Under the pieces are notes generated by a model. It worked only from the letters and a program-made list of their open reading frames with translations, was not told the DNA's origin and did no database searches. Of a stretch of DNA of 64,000 bases, positions 52,055-60,938 are shown in pieces (position 1 is the first letter of the stretch; each line of letters opens with the position of its first letter). Source of the stretch: Paludisphaera borealis (GTDB lineage Bacteria > Planctomycetota > Planctomycetia > Isosphaerales > Isosphaeraceae); contig NZ_CP019082.1 of assembly GCF_001956985.1 (NCBI RefSeq), positions 1,736,001 through 1,800,000 of the forward strand, given 5' to 3'. Position numbers and translations under genes: made by a program.

Positions 52055-54916
52055 TTAGCGAGCGATCTGAGAGACCCGAAACCGGTGCGGCCCCGGCGCA
52101 GCGGTTCGGGGAAACTGGTAGTAATGAGCCTCGCCGGTCTTGGGGTCGATCTGGAAGCCGGGCTCTTCGCGAACGTGTAACCTCGTCCCCTCGGGGCTTG
52201 ATTCGATGGAGTCGAGCGTCCATGAACGGTATCGACCGTCGCCGTGCTCGACGATCAGCGTCCGCCCCGTCACGGTGGGATCGCCAGGCAGCTTCTCGGG
52301 GCTTACGAACCAGCCACGTCCGTGCTCGCTTCGCTGCCGCACTACTCCGGTGATCGCGCCGGTGAGGCGAACCTGGGAGACGAGCTTTCCTTCCGCCTCG
52401 GCGTACGTGCCCCCGGCGAGCACGACGCCCTTCTCGCGCACCCGCACGGCGACGCCGTCGGTCGTGACGAACCGCCCATTCGCAAGTTGGACCTGCACCT
52501 TGTCGCCGGGGTTGCGGTTGATGACCAAGTGTTCGGGACCGTCGGGCGTCTCGACCAGGACGACGACGGTGTCCTCGACCGACTCGACGCGCCCGACCTT
52601 CGTCAGCGGAGCCGCGCCTTCCTCGATCGGCTCGAAGAGGGTCACGAAGACCGTGTTCAACGTCGCCCCATTCTCGGAACGACGACGGACGATCAGGCTG
52701 GCGCGCTCCCCTTCGTCGCTGGCGGCGGTTGCAGGGGAGTCGGGGCCCGGAGAATCCGCGCTCGTCGCCGTGATCAGGGTCGCCGGCATGTCGCCCAGCA
52801 GATGAAGGCGCAGCGTCGGAGTCGTGGAGACGTCGCCACGCAGGCTCACGAGCCTCGTTTGCGAGGCGATCGGGCCGCCCCCCAGGACGACCTGGCAGGG
52901 CTCGGCCACCCGGCTCCGCATCCGGGGGTGAAACTCGCCGTACGCCTGGACGAACCACCGCCCGTCCTCGGGCTTGGCCGAGGCGACATGGACGATGGAA
53001 GGAGGCAGCAGGCTGCTAGGCGCCGGTTCCGCGGGCGTCGCGAGCCGCCAGCGCTCTTTGCGCCCGGGCGCGGCGTGGAAGATCTGGTCGTGCTGAAGGC
53101 CGCCGCGAACCTCGAAGACCGACAGAGCGTACCGGCTTCGAGCCGACCGCGAGACCACGAAGGTCTCTCGATAACGCGATGCGGAGACGGGGTAGGCGAA
53201 GCGGTCGTCGAGAGTCGCGACCTGAAAATCGGGGTCGGCGGCGAAGAACAGGAAGTCGCTGCCGGGGGCGGCGCTCCGGGCCGCCTCGGGCGACTCGCGC
53301 TGATTGAGACCGTCGATCACCACCGTGTTGTGGCTAGCGGTCGCAAGCTCCCAGCCGGTCGACGTCGCGGGGCGCTCGTCGAGATCGTCGAGGACCGGCT
53401 TGCCGCCGATGCTGATCCGGAACGCCAGCCGCTGGAAATGCCGGGCCGCCAGGCTGTCCTGGCCCCGCAGCTCGACGTCGAACGTCGCGTCGTGATCGCC
53501 GACGGCCAGTCGGGCCAGCCCCGCGCCACCGAGCAAGACTGGACGTCGGGCCGGTTCGAGACTCGTCGCGATCGGCCATGAGGCCTGTTGAACCTGGGGA
53601 GCGGGGGGCCGAGAAGCGACGGCCGCGCTTGCCGACCGCGCCAGATCGACCATCGCCAGGAGCGACCGTCGGCCGCCGGCGTCGGGCGTTGACATCGGCG
53701 TCGCGGCACCGAGCGTCTTGCCGGTTCGAAGGGAAACCGCCACGGCCGGCTCGGCGTTGAGGATTCCCTCGATCCAGCCGTCGAGCAAGTCGAGCACGCG
53801 GCGATGGCTGCGGACGTCGGCGTTCCGCCAGAACCCGTCGTAGTAGAATCCACGTCGTGTGAACTCCTCGACGCGGATCATGGCCTCGTGCGTCAAGTTC
53901 TCATCTTCGATCAACCTGCCGACGGCCAGCATGCCTCGGTAAACGTGCAGCGAGTCTTCGGTGAATTCCTCGGGCTGACGGCGCGCCAGCTCGGCCGACG
54001 CCAGGAGGAAGTCGCGTTCGACGGTTCGCGCCGGGGTGGCGCAGCCGAGCAGTTTGCCGGCCTCCTTCCACGCCGGGTCGTCGCGGATGAGACTGTAGGC
54101 CAGGACGAGATTCATTGGGACTTCGAGGCTGCCGTTCCATTCCCATTTGCCGGTCTGGTAGCCGCGCCGGTACGGAGGCGACATCCGAGCCGGTTGCAGG
54201 TGTTTGGATCCGCCGGGCTGGTCGTAATGCGTGGCGTACGCGGGATAGACCTGGGCGAACCGGAGGATGAGCGTGCAGGCGATCGGCGCCATTCGGGCGT
54301 CCCGCCGCGCGGCGTCCGGCTCGCGCGAAGCGACCGCCGCGTAAAGCGCCGCCTTGGCGAGATACGCACGCGCCTCGTAGTCGCGTTTGGCATTGAGGTA
54401 GAGTCGCTCGTCGGGATACGCGAGCTTTTCGGCGACGACGGCGTGGTAAGGATAGCTGTGCCAGACGCCGGGCAAAACCTCGACCTTCTCCTCAGGGATC
54501 GCGTTGTTGACCTTCGCTGGGAAGGCGTCGTTGGGGACCGTCACGCCGCACCGCCGGCAGGTCACCACCTGAGGCTTTTCGATGTTCCAGGCGAGCGGGT
54601 CTTCACGCTCTCCCACGCCGCAGGCCGGGCAGCGGCAGAACCGGACTCCGGATTGGACGGGCACCAGGTCGGCGACTTGCTTGGGTGTCAGCTTCAAGAG
54701 CGCCTGAGCCGAGGGACTTCGCCAGAACTTGTCTTGCCATGCCTTGGGGAGTTCGACCGCTCCGAGCGTCGACGGACGCGCGGCGAGATTCGCGGGGGCG
54801 GTGAGCGACTGACCGTAAGCCGAACGCGGCGGCGAGGCGACGGCCGCGAGGAGGCACGCCCCGATTACGGCGGCGAGGCGAGGTGGACGGCGGGATCGCA
54901 AAGCGGGCTGGATCAT
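52055..54916 (-). CDS. Heparinase II/III-like polysaccharide lyase family protein
   Basis: ATG 54916 gives 953 residues. A signal peptide (RLAAVIGACLLAAVASPPRS) directs export. Two CxxC pairs (CRCPACG and CRRCG) near residues 95-120 may form a zinc ribbon. The middle region (residues about 160-420) has the helical (alpha/alpha) toroid pattern of polysaccharide lyases. The heparinase II/III beta domain follows with LATASHNTVVIDGLNQ, the active-region motif HNTVxxDG. The long C-terminus is beta-rich. Members cleave acidic polysaccharides. The specific substrate is unknown. The DUF4338-like gene upstream and the terminator downstream set its borders. Confidence 0.8.
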   Translation of the reverse strand: MIQPALRSRRPPRLAAVIGACLLAAVASPPRSAYGQSLTAPANLAARPSTLGAVELPKAWQDKFWRSPSAQALLKLTPKQVADLVPVQSGVRFCRCPACGVGEREDPLAWNIEKPQVVTCRRCGVTVPNDAFPAKVNNAIPEEKVEVLPGVWHSYPYHAVVAEKLAYPDERLYLNAKRDYEARAYLAKAALYAAVASREPDAARRDARMAPIACTLILRFAQVYPAYATHYDQPGGSKHLQPARMSPPYRRGYQTGKWEWNGSLEVPMNLVLAYSLIRDDPAWKEAGKLLGCATPARTVERDFLLASAELARRQPEEFTEDSLHVYRGMLAVGRLIEDENLTHEAMIRVEEFTRRGFYYDGFWRNADVRSHRRVLDLLDGWIEGILNAEPAVAVSLRTGKTLGAATPMSTPDAGGRRSLLAMVDLARSASAAVASRPPAPQVQQASWPIATSLEPARRPVLLGGAGLARLAVGDHDATFDVELRGQDSLAARHFQRLAFRISIGGKPVLDDLDERPATSTGWELATASHNTVVIDGLNQRESPEAARSAAPGSDFLFFAADPDFQVATLDDRFAYPVSASRYRETFVVSRSARSRYALSVFEVRGGLQHDQIFHAAPGRKERWRLATPAEPAPSSLLPPSIVHVASAKPEDGRWFVQAYGEFHPRMRSRVAEPCQVVLGGGPIASQTRLVSLRGDVSTTPTLRLHLLGDMPATLITATSADSPGPDSPATAASDEGERASLIVRRRSENGATLNTVFVTLFEPIEEGAAPLTKVGRVESVEDTVVVLVETPDGPEHLVINRNPGDKVQVQLANGRFVTTDGVAVRVREKGVVLAGGTYAEAEGKLVSQVRLTGAITGVVRQRSEHGRGWFVSPEKLPGDPTVTGRTLIVEHGDGRYRSWTLDSIESSPEGTRLHVREEPGFQIDPKTGEAHYYQFPRTAAPGPHRFRVSQIAR

Positions 54917-54960
54917 CCTTGACGGTCTCCCGAAACATCCGTGTCGAGGCGCTGCGACGG

Positions 54961-55266
54961 TCAAGGGGCTTCGAGGGCCGAGGGGCCGTCGACGACGCAT
55001 TCCAGGTCGATGTCGCGGCGGTCGGGGTCGAAACGGTACAGGCGGACGTCGCCCACGGTTTCCCAGTCCTGAAGTTTCAGCTCATCGCGGTGGCGCTTCG
55101 CGCGGGCCGACTGCGGTTCGCGATGGGCCGAGCACGCCAGGCCGTAGTTCTTCAGCTCCCGGCTGGTCCCGTCGCTCCAGACCGCGGCGATCTTGTAGAC
55201 GGCGGGCTGGTCGCATCCAGCCTCCGAGCACATGGGACGATAGCGAAACCGTCTGGGCGGCTCCAT
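54961..55266 (-). CDS. Small hypothetical protein with Cys and His residues
   Basis: ATG 55266 gives 101 residues. The longer frame is proline-rich and unlikely. The protein starts MEPPRRFRYRPMCSEAGC and continues KNYGLACSAHREPQS, giving cysteines and a histidine in a spacing that could bind zinc (C-x4-C ... C-x2-H). The rest is beta-rich with YRFDPDRRDIDLECVVDG. No signal peptide or membrane span. It lies 44 bases upstream of the heparinase-like gene on the same strand. The function is unknown. Confidence 0.6.
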   Translation of the reverse strand: MEPPRRFRYRPMCSEAGCDQPAVYKIAAVWSDGTSRELKNYGLACSAHREPQSARAKRHRDELKLQDWETVGDVRLYRFDPDRRDIDLECVVDGPSALEAP

Positions 55267-55502
55267 CGGGGGAGGCTCCAAAGGCCGCTTGCATCGCGGG
55301 GGCGACGACGGCGCGTGCGAATTCACTCGATCCATCCAGAACCGACGCGAACGTCGGCGCCCGATGCGCCTGAGAGGATAACCTCGACTCGCAGAAGACG
55401 CAACGGCGACCTGATGCGCAGGGCAGGGAGCGGCCGTCGAGATCGAGAGGCGGGATAGGAGAGGAAGCGTGGCGAGGCGGTCGTTCGAGAGGAGAGCGGT
55501 CG

Positions 55503-57482
55503 TTAGCGTTTGATGGCGTTGGGGTCGCTTTCGGTGCCGTCGAACATGCTCGTGACGACGGTGTTCGAACGAAGCTTCGCGAGCAGCAATCGGCGTTCGC
55601 GGTTGGTCTTCTCGGTATAGATCTCGCGTCGGATCTGGTCTTGGAGTTCGGCGAATCCGGCCGGCCCCGCGGCGCGGCGCTGCTCGACCCGGACGATGTG
55701 GAAACTCGACGGGCCTTCGATGACTCCGCTGATCGTGTTCAGGGGGAGGCTCTCGATCGCCTGGTTCACCGCGGCGACGGCGTAGCTGCCCGGCGAGGTC
55801 TCCATCAGGCCGCCTTCGGCCTTGACCCCCGACGGACCATCGCTCTCGGCCCGCGCCAGCTTGGCGAAGTCTTCGCCGCTCTGAAGTCGGGCGATCAGCG
55901 CGTCGGCCTTGCGCCGCGCATCGGCCGGGCTGGGGTGCTTGGCCGACTCGACCACCACTTCGCGCCAGGTGATCCGCGCGGGGCGGTAATTCGTCTGGTC
56001 GTTCATATGAGCGTTATAGTATTTGAGCATTTCCGGAAGCTCGACGTTCACCTTGTCTTTGAGCTTCTGCTGGATGAAGCACATGGCGATGAAGTCTTGC
56101 CGGTACGACAGTTTGAGCGCGGCGAGCGATCTGTGCGACTCTTCCAGCTTCAGTTTGAGCTGATGCTCGTTCTCGACCAGATTCTGGCGGAGTAACGGAG
56201 GCAGCTCCGTCTCGGTCCACTCCTTGTCGGCGATCTCGAGGAGGTGGCTCATATTCTTGTCTTTAAGCTGATGCTTCGCTTCTTGATAGATCAAGGAGCG
56301 CTCAATCAAGTTCGCCAGGATGTTCTGGGCGAGCATGTTCATCTCTTCGCGGGGGATCTCACGGATGTTCACGCCGTGCTTCCGGATCTGGTCTTTTACG
56401 CTGATCACCAGCTCGCGCATCGTGATGACCTCGTCGCCGACGCGCGCCGCGGTCTCGCCGGCCCGTTTCCACTTGGGGTCGATCACGTCGTCGACGCGGT
56501 CGGCCGCGGCCGGCGCCGTCGTCGCCGAGGTCTGGAGGACGTGGGGATCGACGCGCGGCGCAGGGGACTGCGCCGCGAGGGTCTGGGAATCGGAGGCCGT
56601 CGGGCTCGTCGAGCCGGTCGGGCCCGTCGTCGGCTCGGCCGGCGCGGGACCGGCGCCCCCGCCCGCCGCAGGCGAGGGGCTCAGGTCGGGCAAGGAAGAG
56701 GTTTCGGTCGGGGCGGCCGGCGCCGCCGGGGTCGCGGGCGCGCCCGCCGGATTGTCTGGACCGGGATCGCGGACTTCCGGCGAGACGAGGCCGTCGAGGG
56801 CCGACGGCATCAGTTCGGGGGTGGGGCCGAGCAAGGGGTCGGCCGCCGCCGCGGGGGGCTGGCCGGGAGCGGTTGGGCTGGATCCAGGAATCGGAACGGG
56901 GCTCGGCGCATTCGCCGGGGACGTGGCCGGCTCGGAGTGGGCTTCCGTCGCGGGAGGCGCCGCTAGCTCCGGCGTGTCGAGGGTGTCGGCGACCGGAGGC
57001 AAGGGCGATACGTCGATGACCTCGCCGGGCGCCGAGGCGGCGGGCGGTTGGGGGATCGAGGATGGGCTGACCGCCGGGTCGCCGGACGCGACGCGCGGCA
57101 TGGTCGATGGATCGTGCAAACCGACTTCCGGGGCCAGCGCGGGAAGTTCCGCCGGCGGTTGCGCCTGAGCCGCGACTGCGACCGCGGCCGCGCCGGTGCC
57201 AACAGACTTGCCGGTGGTCGCCACGCTGGGCGCCGCCCCTCGGGCGAGGCTGCCTGGCGGGTACGGACGCGCCGACCAGTTGGGGTTTGCGGGGTCAGGA
57301 AGGGTCGTCCTCGCCACGGCGGGGTTGGCGAAGCCGCGGTTGATCGTGTCGTGCAACGAAGGGACCGGGACCATGCCGACCGGTTGATCGGCGGGCCCAT
57401 CGGGCGACCCGGCCTTGCGGGTATGGGCGCACCCCGCCATGGCCAGGCCGAGCATGGCTGCGACGATTGTCTGTTTCTTCAC
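55503..57482 (-). CDS. PpiC/SurA-type peptidyl-prolyl isomerase lipoprotein
   Basis: GTG 57482 is chosen because GGAG lies 9 bases upstream and the resulting MKKQTIVAAMLGLAMAGCAH is a clean lipoprotein signal with its lipobox cysteine. The ATG at 57497 would put five extra residues before it. A proline/alanine/serine-rich linker of about 330 residues follows. SurA-like helices come next (ILANLIERSLIYQEAKHQLK), and a parvulin domain ends the protein (ARITWREVVVESAKHPSPAD, EGGLMETSPGSYAVAAV, FHIVRVEQRR). It is an outer-membrane or periplasmic folding factor. The unusual linker may span the periplasm. The gene is 659 residues. Confidence 0.85.
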   Translation of the reverse strand: MKKQTIVAAMLGLAMAGCAHTRKAGSPDGPADQPVGMVPVPSLHDTINRGFANPAVARTTLPDPANPNWSARPYPPGSLARGAAPSVATTGKSVGTGAAAVAVAAQAQPPAELPALAPEVGLHDPSTMPRVASGDPAVSPSSIPQPPAASAPGEVIDVSPLPPVADTLDTPELAAPPATEAHSEPATSPANAPSPVPIPGSSPTAPGQPPAAAADPLLGPTPELMPSALDGLVSPEVRDPGPDNPAGAPATPAAPAAPTETSSLPDLSPSPAAGGGAGPAPAEPTTGPTGSTSPTASDSQTLAAQSPAPRVDPHVLQTSATTAPAAADRVDDVIDPKWKRAGETAARVGDEVITMRELVISVKDQIRKHGVNIREIPREEMNMLAQNILANLIERSLIYQEAKHQLKDKNMSHLLEIADKEWTETELPPLLRQNLVENEHQLKLKLEESHRSLAALKLSYRQDFIAMCFIQQKLKDKVNVELPEMLKYYNAHMNDQTNYRPARITWREVVVESAKHPSPADARRKADALIARLQSGEDFAKLARAESDGPSGVKAEGGLMETSPGSYAVAAVNQAIESLPLNTISGVIEGPSSFHIVRVEQRRAAGPAGFAELQDQIRREIYTEKTNRERRLLLAKLRSNTVVTSMFDGTESDPNAIKR

Positions 57483-57826
57483 GTGTCCAATCTCCATCCT
57501 TGGAGAGTGCCGGCGGGCGTTCGGTCTCGCCGGCGCGAAATCCACAATCGACCGGTCTTGGCACGCCGGTCGCCACTCTTGGCTCACTGTCCAGAGGATT
57601 CGACGTCGGCCCCGTCGAGAGAAATGCCGGGGCCGCCTTGAATCGTGATCGGTCCATTCGGGCTCGAGAACGAGATGTTCGTGGAATCCCGCGCAAGACA
57701 GAGTAGCGAAACACCGATTTCTGGCAAGGCCTCCTTCGCGCGGTTAGAATGCCGAGAAGCCTATCATCAACGAGGCCTCCTATAGCGGGACGGCCCTGGA
57801 CGGAATCTCAAAGGAAGGACCGTGAG

Positions 57827-58435
57827 ATGAGTCTTCCGAAGGAAGCCAGCCCGGATCATCCGATCCAGGAGTTGCTCTCGAAGCGTTGGAGTCCCTACGC
57901 CTTCGCCGGCCGGCCCGTCTCTCAGGAAGACCTCCGCTCGCTGTTCGAGGCGGCGCGCTGGGCGGCTTCCTCCTACAACGAGCAGCCGTGGCGCTACCTC
58001 GCGGCTTCCAAGGCGGACCCGGAGGCGTTCGAGCGGCTGCTCTCGTGCCTGGTGGAAGGGAACCAGCCCTGGGCCAAGGCCGCGCCCGTCCTGACGATCG
58101 GCTGCACGAGCCTGAAGTTCGCCCTCAACGGCAAGCCGAACGACGCCGCCCAACACGACCTCGGGCTCGCGAGCGCCAGCCTGACCGTCGAGGCGACCGC
58201 CCGGGGCCTGTACGTCCACCAGATGATCGGCATCTTGCCCGATCGGGTCCGCGAGTTGTACGGAGTACCGGACGACTTCCGGCCGCTGACCGGGCTCGCC
58301 ATCGGATACTTGGGAGACGTGAACGATCTGCCCGAGAGCTACCGGCCGCGCGATCTCTCGCCTCGCCAACGAAGGCCGCTGCCCGAGTTCGTCTTCGGCG
58401 GCCGATGGGGCGAGGCGTCCGACCTCGTGAAGTAG
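57827..58435 (+). CDS. Nitroreductase-family FMN oxidoreductase
   Basis: ATG 57827 follows AAGGAAGGA and gives 202 residues. The family features are the N-terminal basic region LLSKRWSPYAFAGRPVSQED and the FMN-binding helix EAARWAASSYNEQPWRYLAA. A later FMN-contact segment is DLGLASASLTVEATARGLYV. The C-terminus has the GYLGDVNDLPESYRPR signature region. The enzyme probably reduces nitro compounds or quinones with NAD(P)H. The natural substrate is unknown. An SDR gene follows after 59 bases in the same direction. Confidence 0.88.
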   Translation: MSLPKEASPDHPIQELLSKRWSPYAFAGRPVSQEDLRSLFEAARWAASSYNEQPWRYLAASKADPEAFERLLSCLVEGNQPWAKAAPVLTIGCTSLKFALNGKPNDAAQHDLGLASASLTVEATARGLYVHQMIGILPDRVRELYGVPDDFRPLTGLAIGYLGDVNDLPESYRPRDLSPRQRRPLPEFVFGGRWGEASDLVK

Positions 58436-58494
58436 GACGACCCGGCGGGCTCGACGTCGCTCGCGAACAAGCAAGGAATTTTCAGAGAGTATTC

Positions 58495-59256
58495 ATGAGC
58501 CAAGGTGTTCTTGTGACGGCGGGGGCGTCGGGGATCGGTCGTGAGATCGCGCGGGCTTTCGCGGCCGCCGGCGCCAGGGTGTTCGTCGTCGATCTCGACG
58601 CCGACGGCCTCGCGGTCCTTGCCGATGAGATCCCGGGCTTGCGAACCGCCGTCTGCGATCTGTCCCGTCGCGCGGACGTCGAGCGGATGGTTCCCCAGGC
58701 GGTCGAGGCCCTGGGAGGGTTGGACGTCCTGGTGAACAATGCGGGCATCGCGGGGCCGACGGCTCCGGTTGAGGAGTACGATCCGGATGCGTGGGACGAG
58801 GTCGTCCAGGTCAACCTCACCGGAACCTTCAACACGACGCGGCTGGCGATCCCCCACCTCAAAAAGTCGTCCGCCGGAGTGATCATCATCATGTCGTCGA
58901 TGGCCGGCCGATTCGGGTATCCGAATCGCTCTGCGTATTGCGCGACGAAGTGGGGGCTGATCGGCCTCACGAAGACGCTGGCCCAAGAGCTGGGCGCATT
59001 CGGCATCCGGGCGAACGCTATCCTGCCCGGCTGCGTCGCGGGCCCGCGCATCGAGAAGGTCTTCGAGGGGCGAGCGAGCCTGAGCGGTCGATCGGTCGAG
59101 GAAGAGATCTCGGACGCGCTGTCGAACCAATCACTGCAACGCCTCGTCGATCCCCGCGACGTCGCGGCGCTGGCCGTCTACCTGGCCTCGGACGCCGCCA
59201 AGTCGATCTCCGGCCAGATGCTGCCGATCGACAACGACACGCAACAAGCCTCCTGA
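58495..59256 (+). CDS. SDR-family oxidoreductase (FabG-like)
   Basis: The 253-residue protein is a classical short-chain dehydrogenase. The N-terminal cofactor motif is TAGASGIG, with A in place of the first glycine of TGxxxGxG. NNAG (LVNNAGIAG) follows, and the catalytic residues are S in IMSSMAGRFGYPNRSAYCAT and Y with K two and six residues on (SAYCATKWG). The C-terminus ends SISGQMLPIDND. It reduces or oxidises an alcohol/ketone with NAD(P)H. The substrate is unknown. It follows the nitroreductase gene and precedes a hairpin that probably ends transcription. Confidence 0.9.
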   Translation: MSQGVLVTAGASGIGREIARAFAAAGARVFVVDLDADGLAVLADEIPGLRTAVCDLSRRADVERMVPQAVEALGGLDVLVNNAGIAGPTAPVEEYDPDAWDEVVQVNLTGTFNTTRLAIPHLKKSSAGVIIIMSSMAGRFGYPNRSAYCATKWGLIGLTKTLAQELGAFGIRANAILPGCVAGPRIEKVFEGRASLSGRSVEEEISDALSNQSLQRLVDPRDVAALAVYLASDAAKSISGQMLPIDNDTQQAS

Positions 59257-59303
59257 GCTTCGAACGGCGAGGAACAGAACGCCTCGGAGGTAGGCGACGC
59301 AAC

Positions 59304-59343
59304 GGGGACAGGCTCCGAGAGCACCCGCTCGGTGCCTGTCCCC
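59304..59343. terminator. GGGGACAGGC hairpin between convergent genes
   Basis: GGGGACAGGC (59304-59313) and GCCTGTCCCC (59334-59343) form a perfect ten-base inverted repeat, with an inner CCGAG/CTCGG stem in the loop. It lies between the convergent SDR and Gfo/Idh/MocA genes and could act as a bidirectional terminator. No T-run follows, so it may also be a dispersed repeat element rather than a classical terminator. Confidence 0.5.
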
Positions 59344-59417
59344 CTTCCGACGGCCTACCGCTCTTGGCACTTGCGACCAGCCGCCCAGAGCCACATGTAA
59401 TTCAATCGAAGCCCGCT

Positions 59418-60746
59418 CTACACGCGCCAGGGATCGCGCGCCGGGAAGGAGCGCAGGCCGTTGGCTTCGTCGTCGTTGACGAACTCTTCCTTGACGGGGT
59501 CGAATTCGAGCTTACGGTTGAGGGTCCACGAGAGCGCGGCGGCGTGGCAAGCGAGGTGTGAGTGCCGCATGACGTCGGGGTTGGCGGCGGTCTTGGCGCG
59601 CGACTTGATGCAGTCGATCCAGTTGCGCGCGTGGGCCGAGACGTCGAGGCCGATCGGAGGCGTCTTCTCGGTCAGCTCCTTCAACTCGCTCTTGAGCGAT
59701 GCGGGATGGACCTCGATGCCGCCGCTGTCGCCGGTCTCGACCCAGCCCTCGTCGCCGACGAACCGGACCGGGCAGGTGCCCAGCGGCGTGATCCAGCCGG
59801 GACGTTCGCCGAACGGCGTCTTAAGGAAGTCGAGCACCAGCTTCACGCCGTTGGCGTAATGAGCCGTGATGTTCGTAGGCGTCGGCTCGTAGCGGATCGG
59901 CGTCGTGTCGTCGGCTTTGTTCGCCCACTGGCAGAGGTCGACGGTGTGCGCTCCCCAGTCGAGCAGCCGGGCGCCCGAGTCGAAGTCGAAGTAGCCGCGC
60001 CAGCCGCCCGCGACGTACGCCTTGTTGTACGGACGCCAGGGCGCGGGGCCGAGCCACATGTTCCAGTCGACCACGTCCTTGGGAGGCGTCGGCTCGCCGG
60101 GCAGCCAGCTCGTCAGGATGGAAGGCGTGTAGACCGAGGCGAACAGCGTATGAAGCTTGCCGAGCTTGCCGCTGTGGGCGAGTTTCACGGCGAGCTGGAA
60201 GTTGGCGACGCTGCGTCGCTGGGTGCCGGCCTGGAACACGCGGCCGGTCTGCTTGATCGTGTCAGCGAGCGCCTGGCACAGGTGGATATTGAGGCCGCAA
60301 GGCTTCTCGCTGTAGACGTCCTTGCCGGCCTTCGCCGCCAGCATCGACGCGTTCGCGTGCCAACGGTCGCCCGTGGCGATCAGCACCGCGTCGACGTCCT
60401 TGCGGTCGAGCAGCTCGCGGAAATCGCGGTGCGCGGCGCAGTCGCTGTTTCCGTTCGCCTTGTCGACGAGCTTCCTGGCGGCCTCGCGGCGTGTGGCCTG
60501 CACGTCGCATATGGCGACGCAATGGACGTCGGGCAGCTTCAGCATCGAGCCGAGATCATACGTACAGCGCGGGCCGACGCCGATCACCCCCAGGGTGATG
60601 CGCTCGCTCGGGGCGACGAAGCCCCCCTTCCCCAGCGCCCGGCCGGGGATGACCGTCGGGAACGCGAACGCCGCGCCGAGCGCCGAGGCGCCTCCCAGAA
60701 AAGACCTGCGGGTCGACCCGGGGGAACCGTTCGTTTCGGACATCAT
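59418..60746 (-). CDS. Tat-exported Gfo/Idh/MocA-family oxidoreductase
   Basis: The 442-residue protein starts with a twin-arginine signal (STRRSFLGGASALGAAFAFP) and so is exported folded with its cofactor. The Rossmann fold is at ITLGVIGVGPRCTYDLGSML, and EKPCGLNIH follows the DAVLIATGDRWHAN strand. The C-terminal domain contains WLGPAPWRPYNKAYVAGGWR and DFDSGARLLDWGAHTVDLCQ, where the His may help catalysis. Planctomycetes carry many such exported sugar oxidoreductases. The substrate is unknown. Convergent with the SDR gene and divergent from the binding protein gene. Confidence 0.88.
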   Translation of the reverse strand: MMSETNGSPGSTRRSFLGGASALGAAFAFPTVIPGRALGKGGFVAPSERITLGVIGVGPRCTYDLGSMLKLPDVHCVAICDVQATRREAARKLVDKANGNSDCAAHRDFRELLDRKDVDAVLIATGDRWHANASMLAAKAGKDVYSEKPCGLNIHLCQALADTIKQTGRVFQAGTQRRSVANFQLAVKLAHSGKLGKLHTLFASVYTPSILTSWLPGEPTPPKDVVDWNMWLGPAPWRPYNKAYVAGGWRGYFDFDSGARLLDWGAHTVDLCQWANKADDTTPIRYEPTPTNITAHYANGVKLVLDFLKTPFGERPGWITPLGTCPVRFVGDEGWVETGDSGGIEVHPASLKSELKELTEKTPPIGLDVSAHARNWIDCIKSRAKTAANPDVMRHSHLACHAAALSWTLNRKLEFDPVKEEFVNDDEANGLRSFPARDPWRV

Positions 60747-60938
60747 CGGAGGAGCCTCGCAAGGGGAGAGAAATCAAGCCGCCGCCTCGTTTCGCCGAAT
60801 TTAGCCGACCCCTCGCCCCGGGGCAACCAAGCTGCGACGTCAGGCCGATCGCCGACCCGACGGTTGACGTGACGCATCGACGGTCGTTAGCTTCAAGGAC
60901 TTCTGTCGTAGAGGGAATCTCAAGGGGAGGCGGCGACG

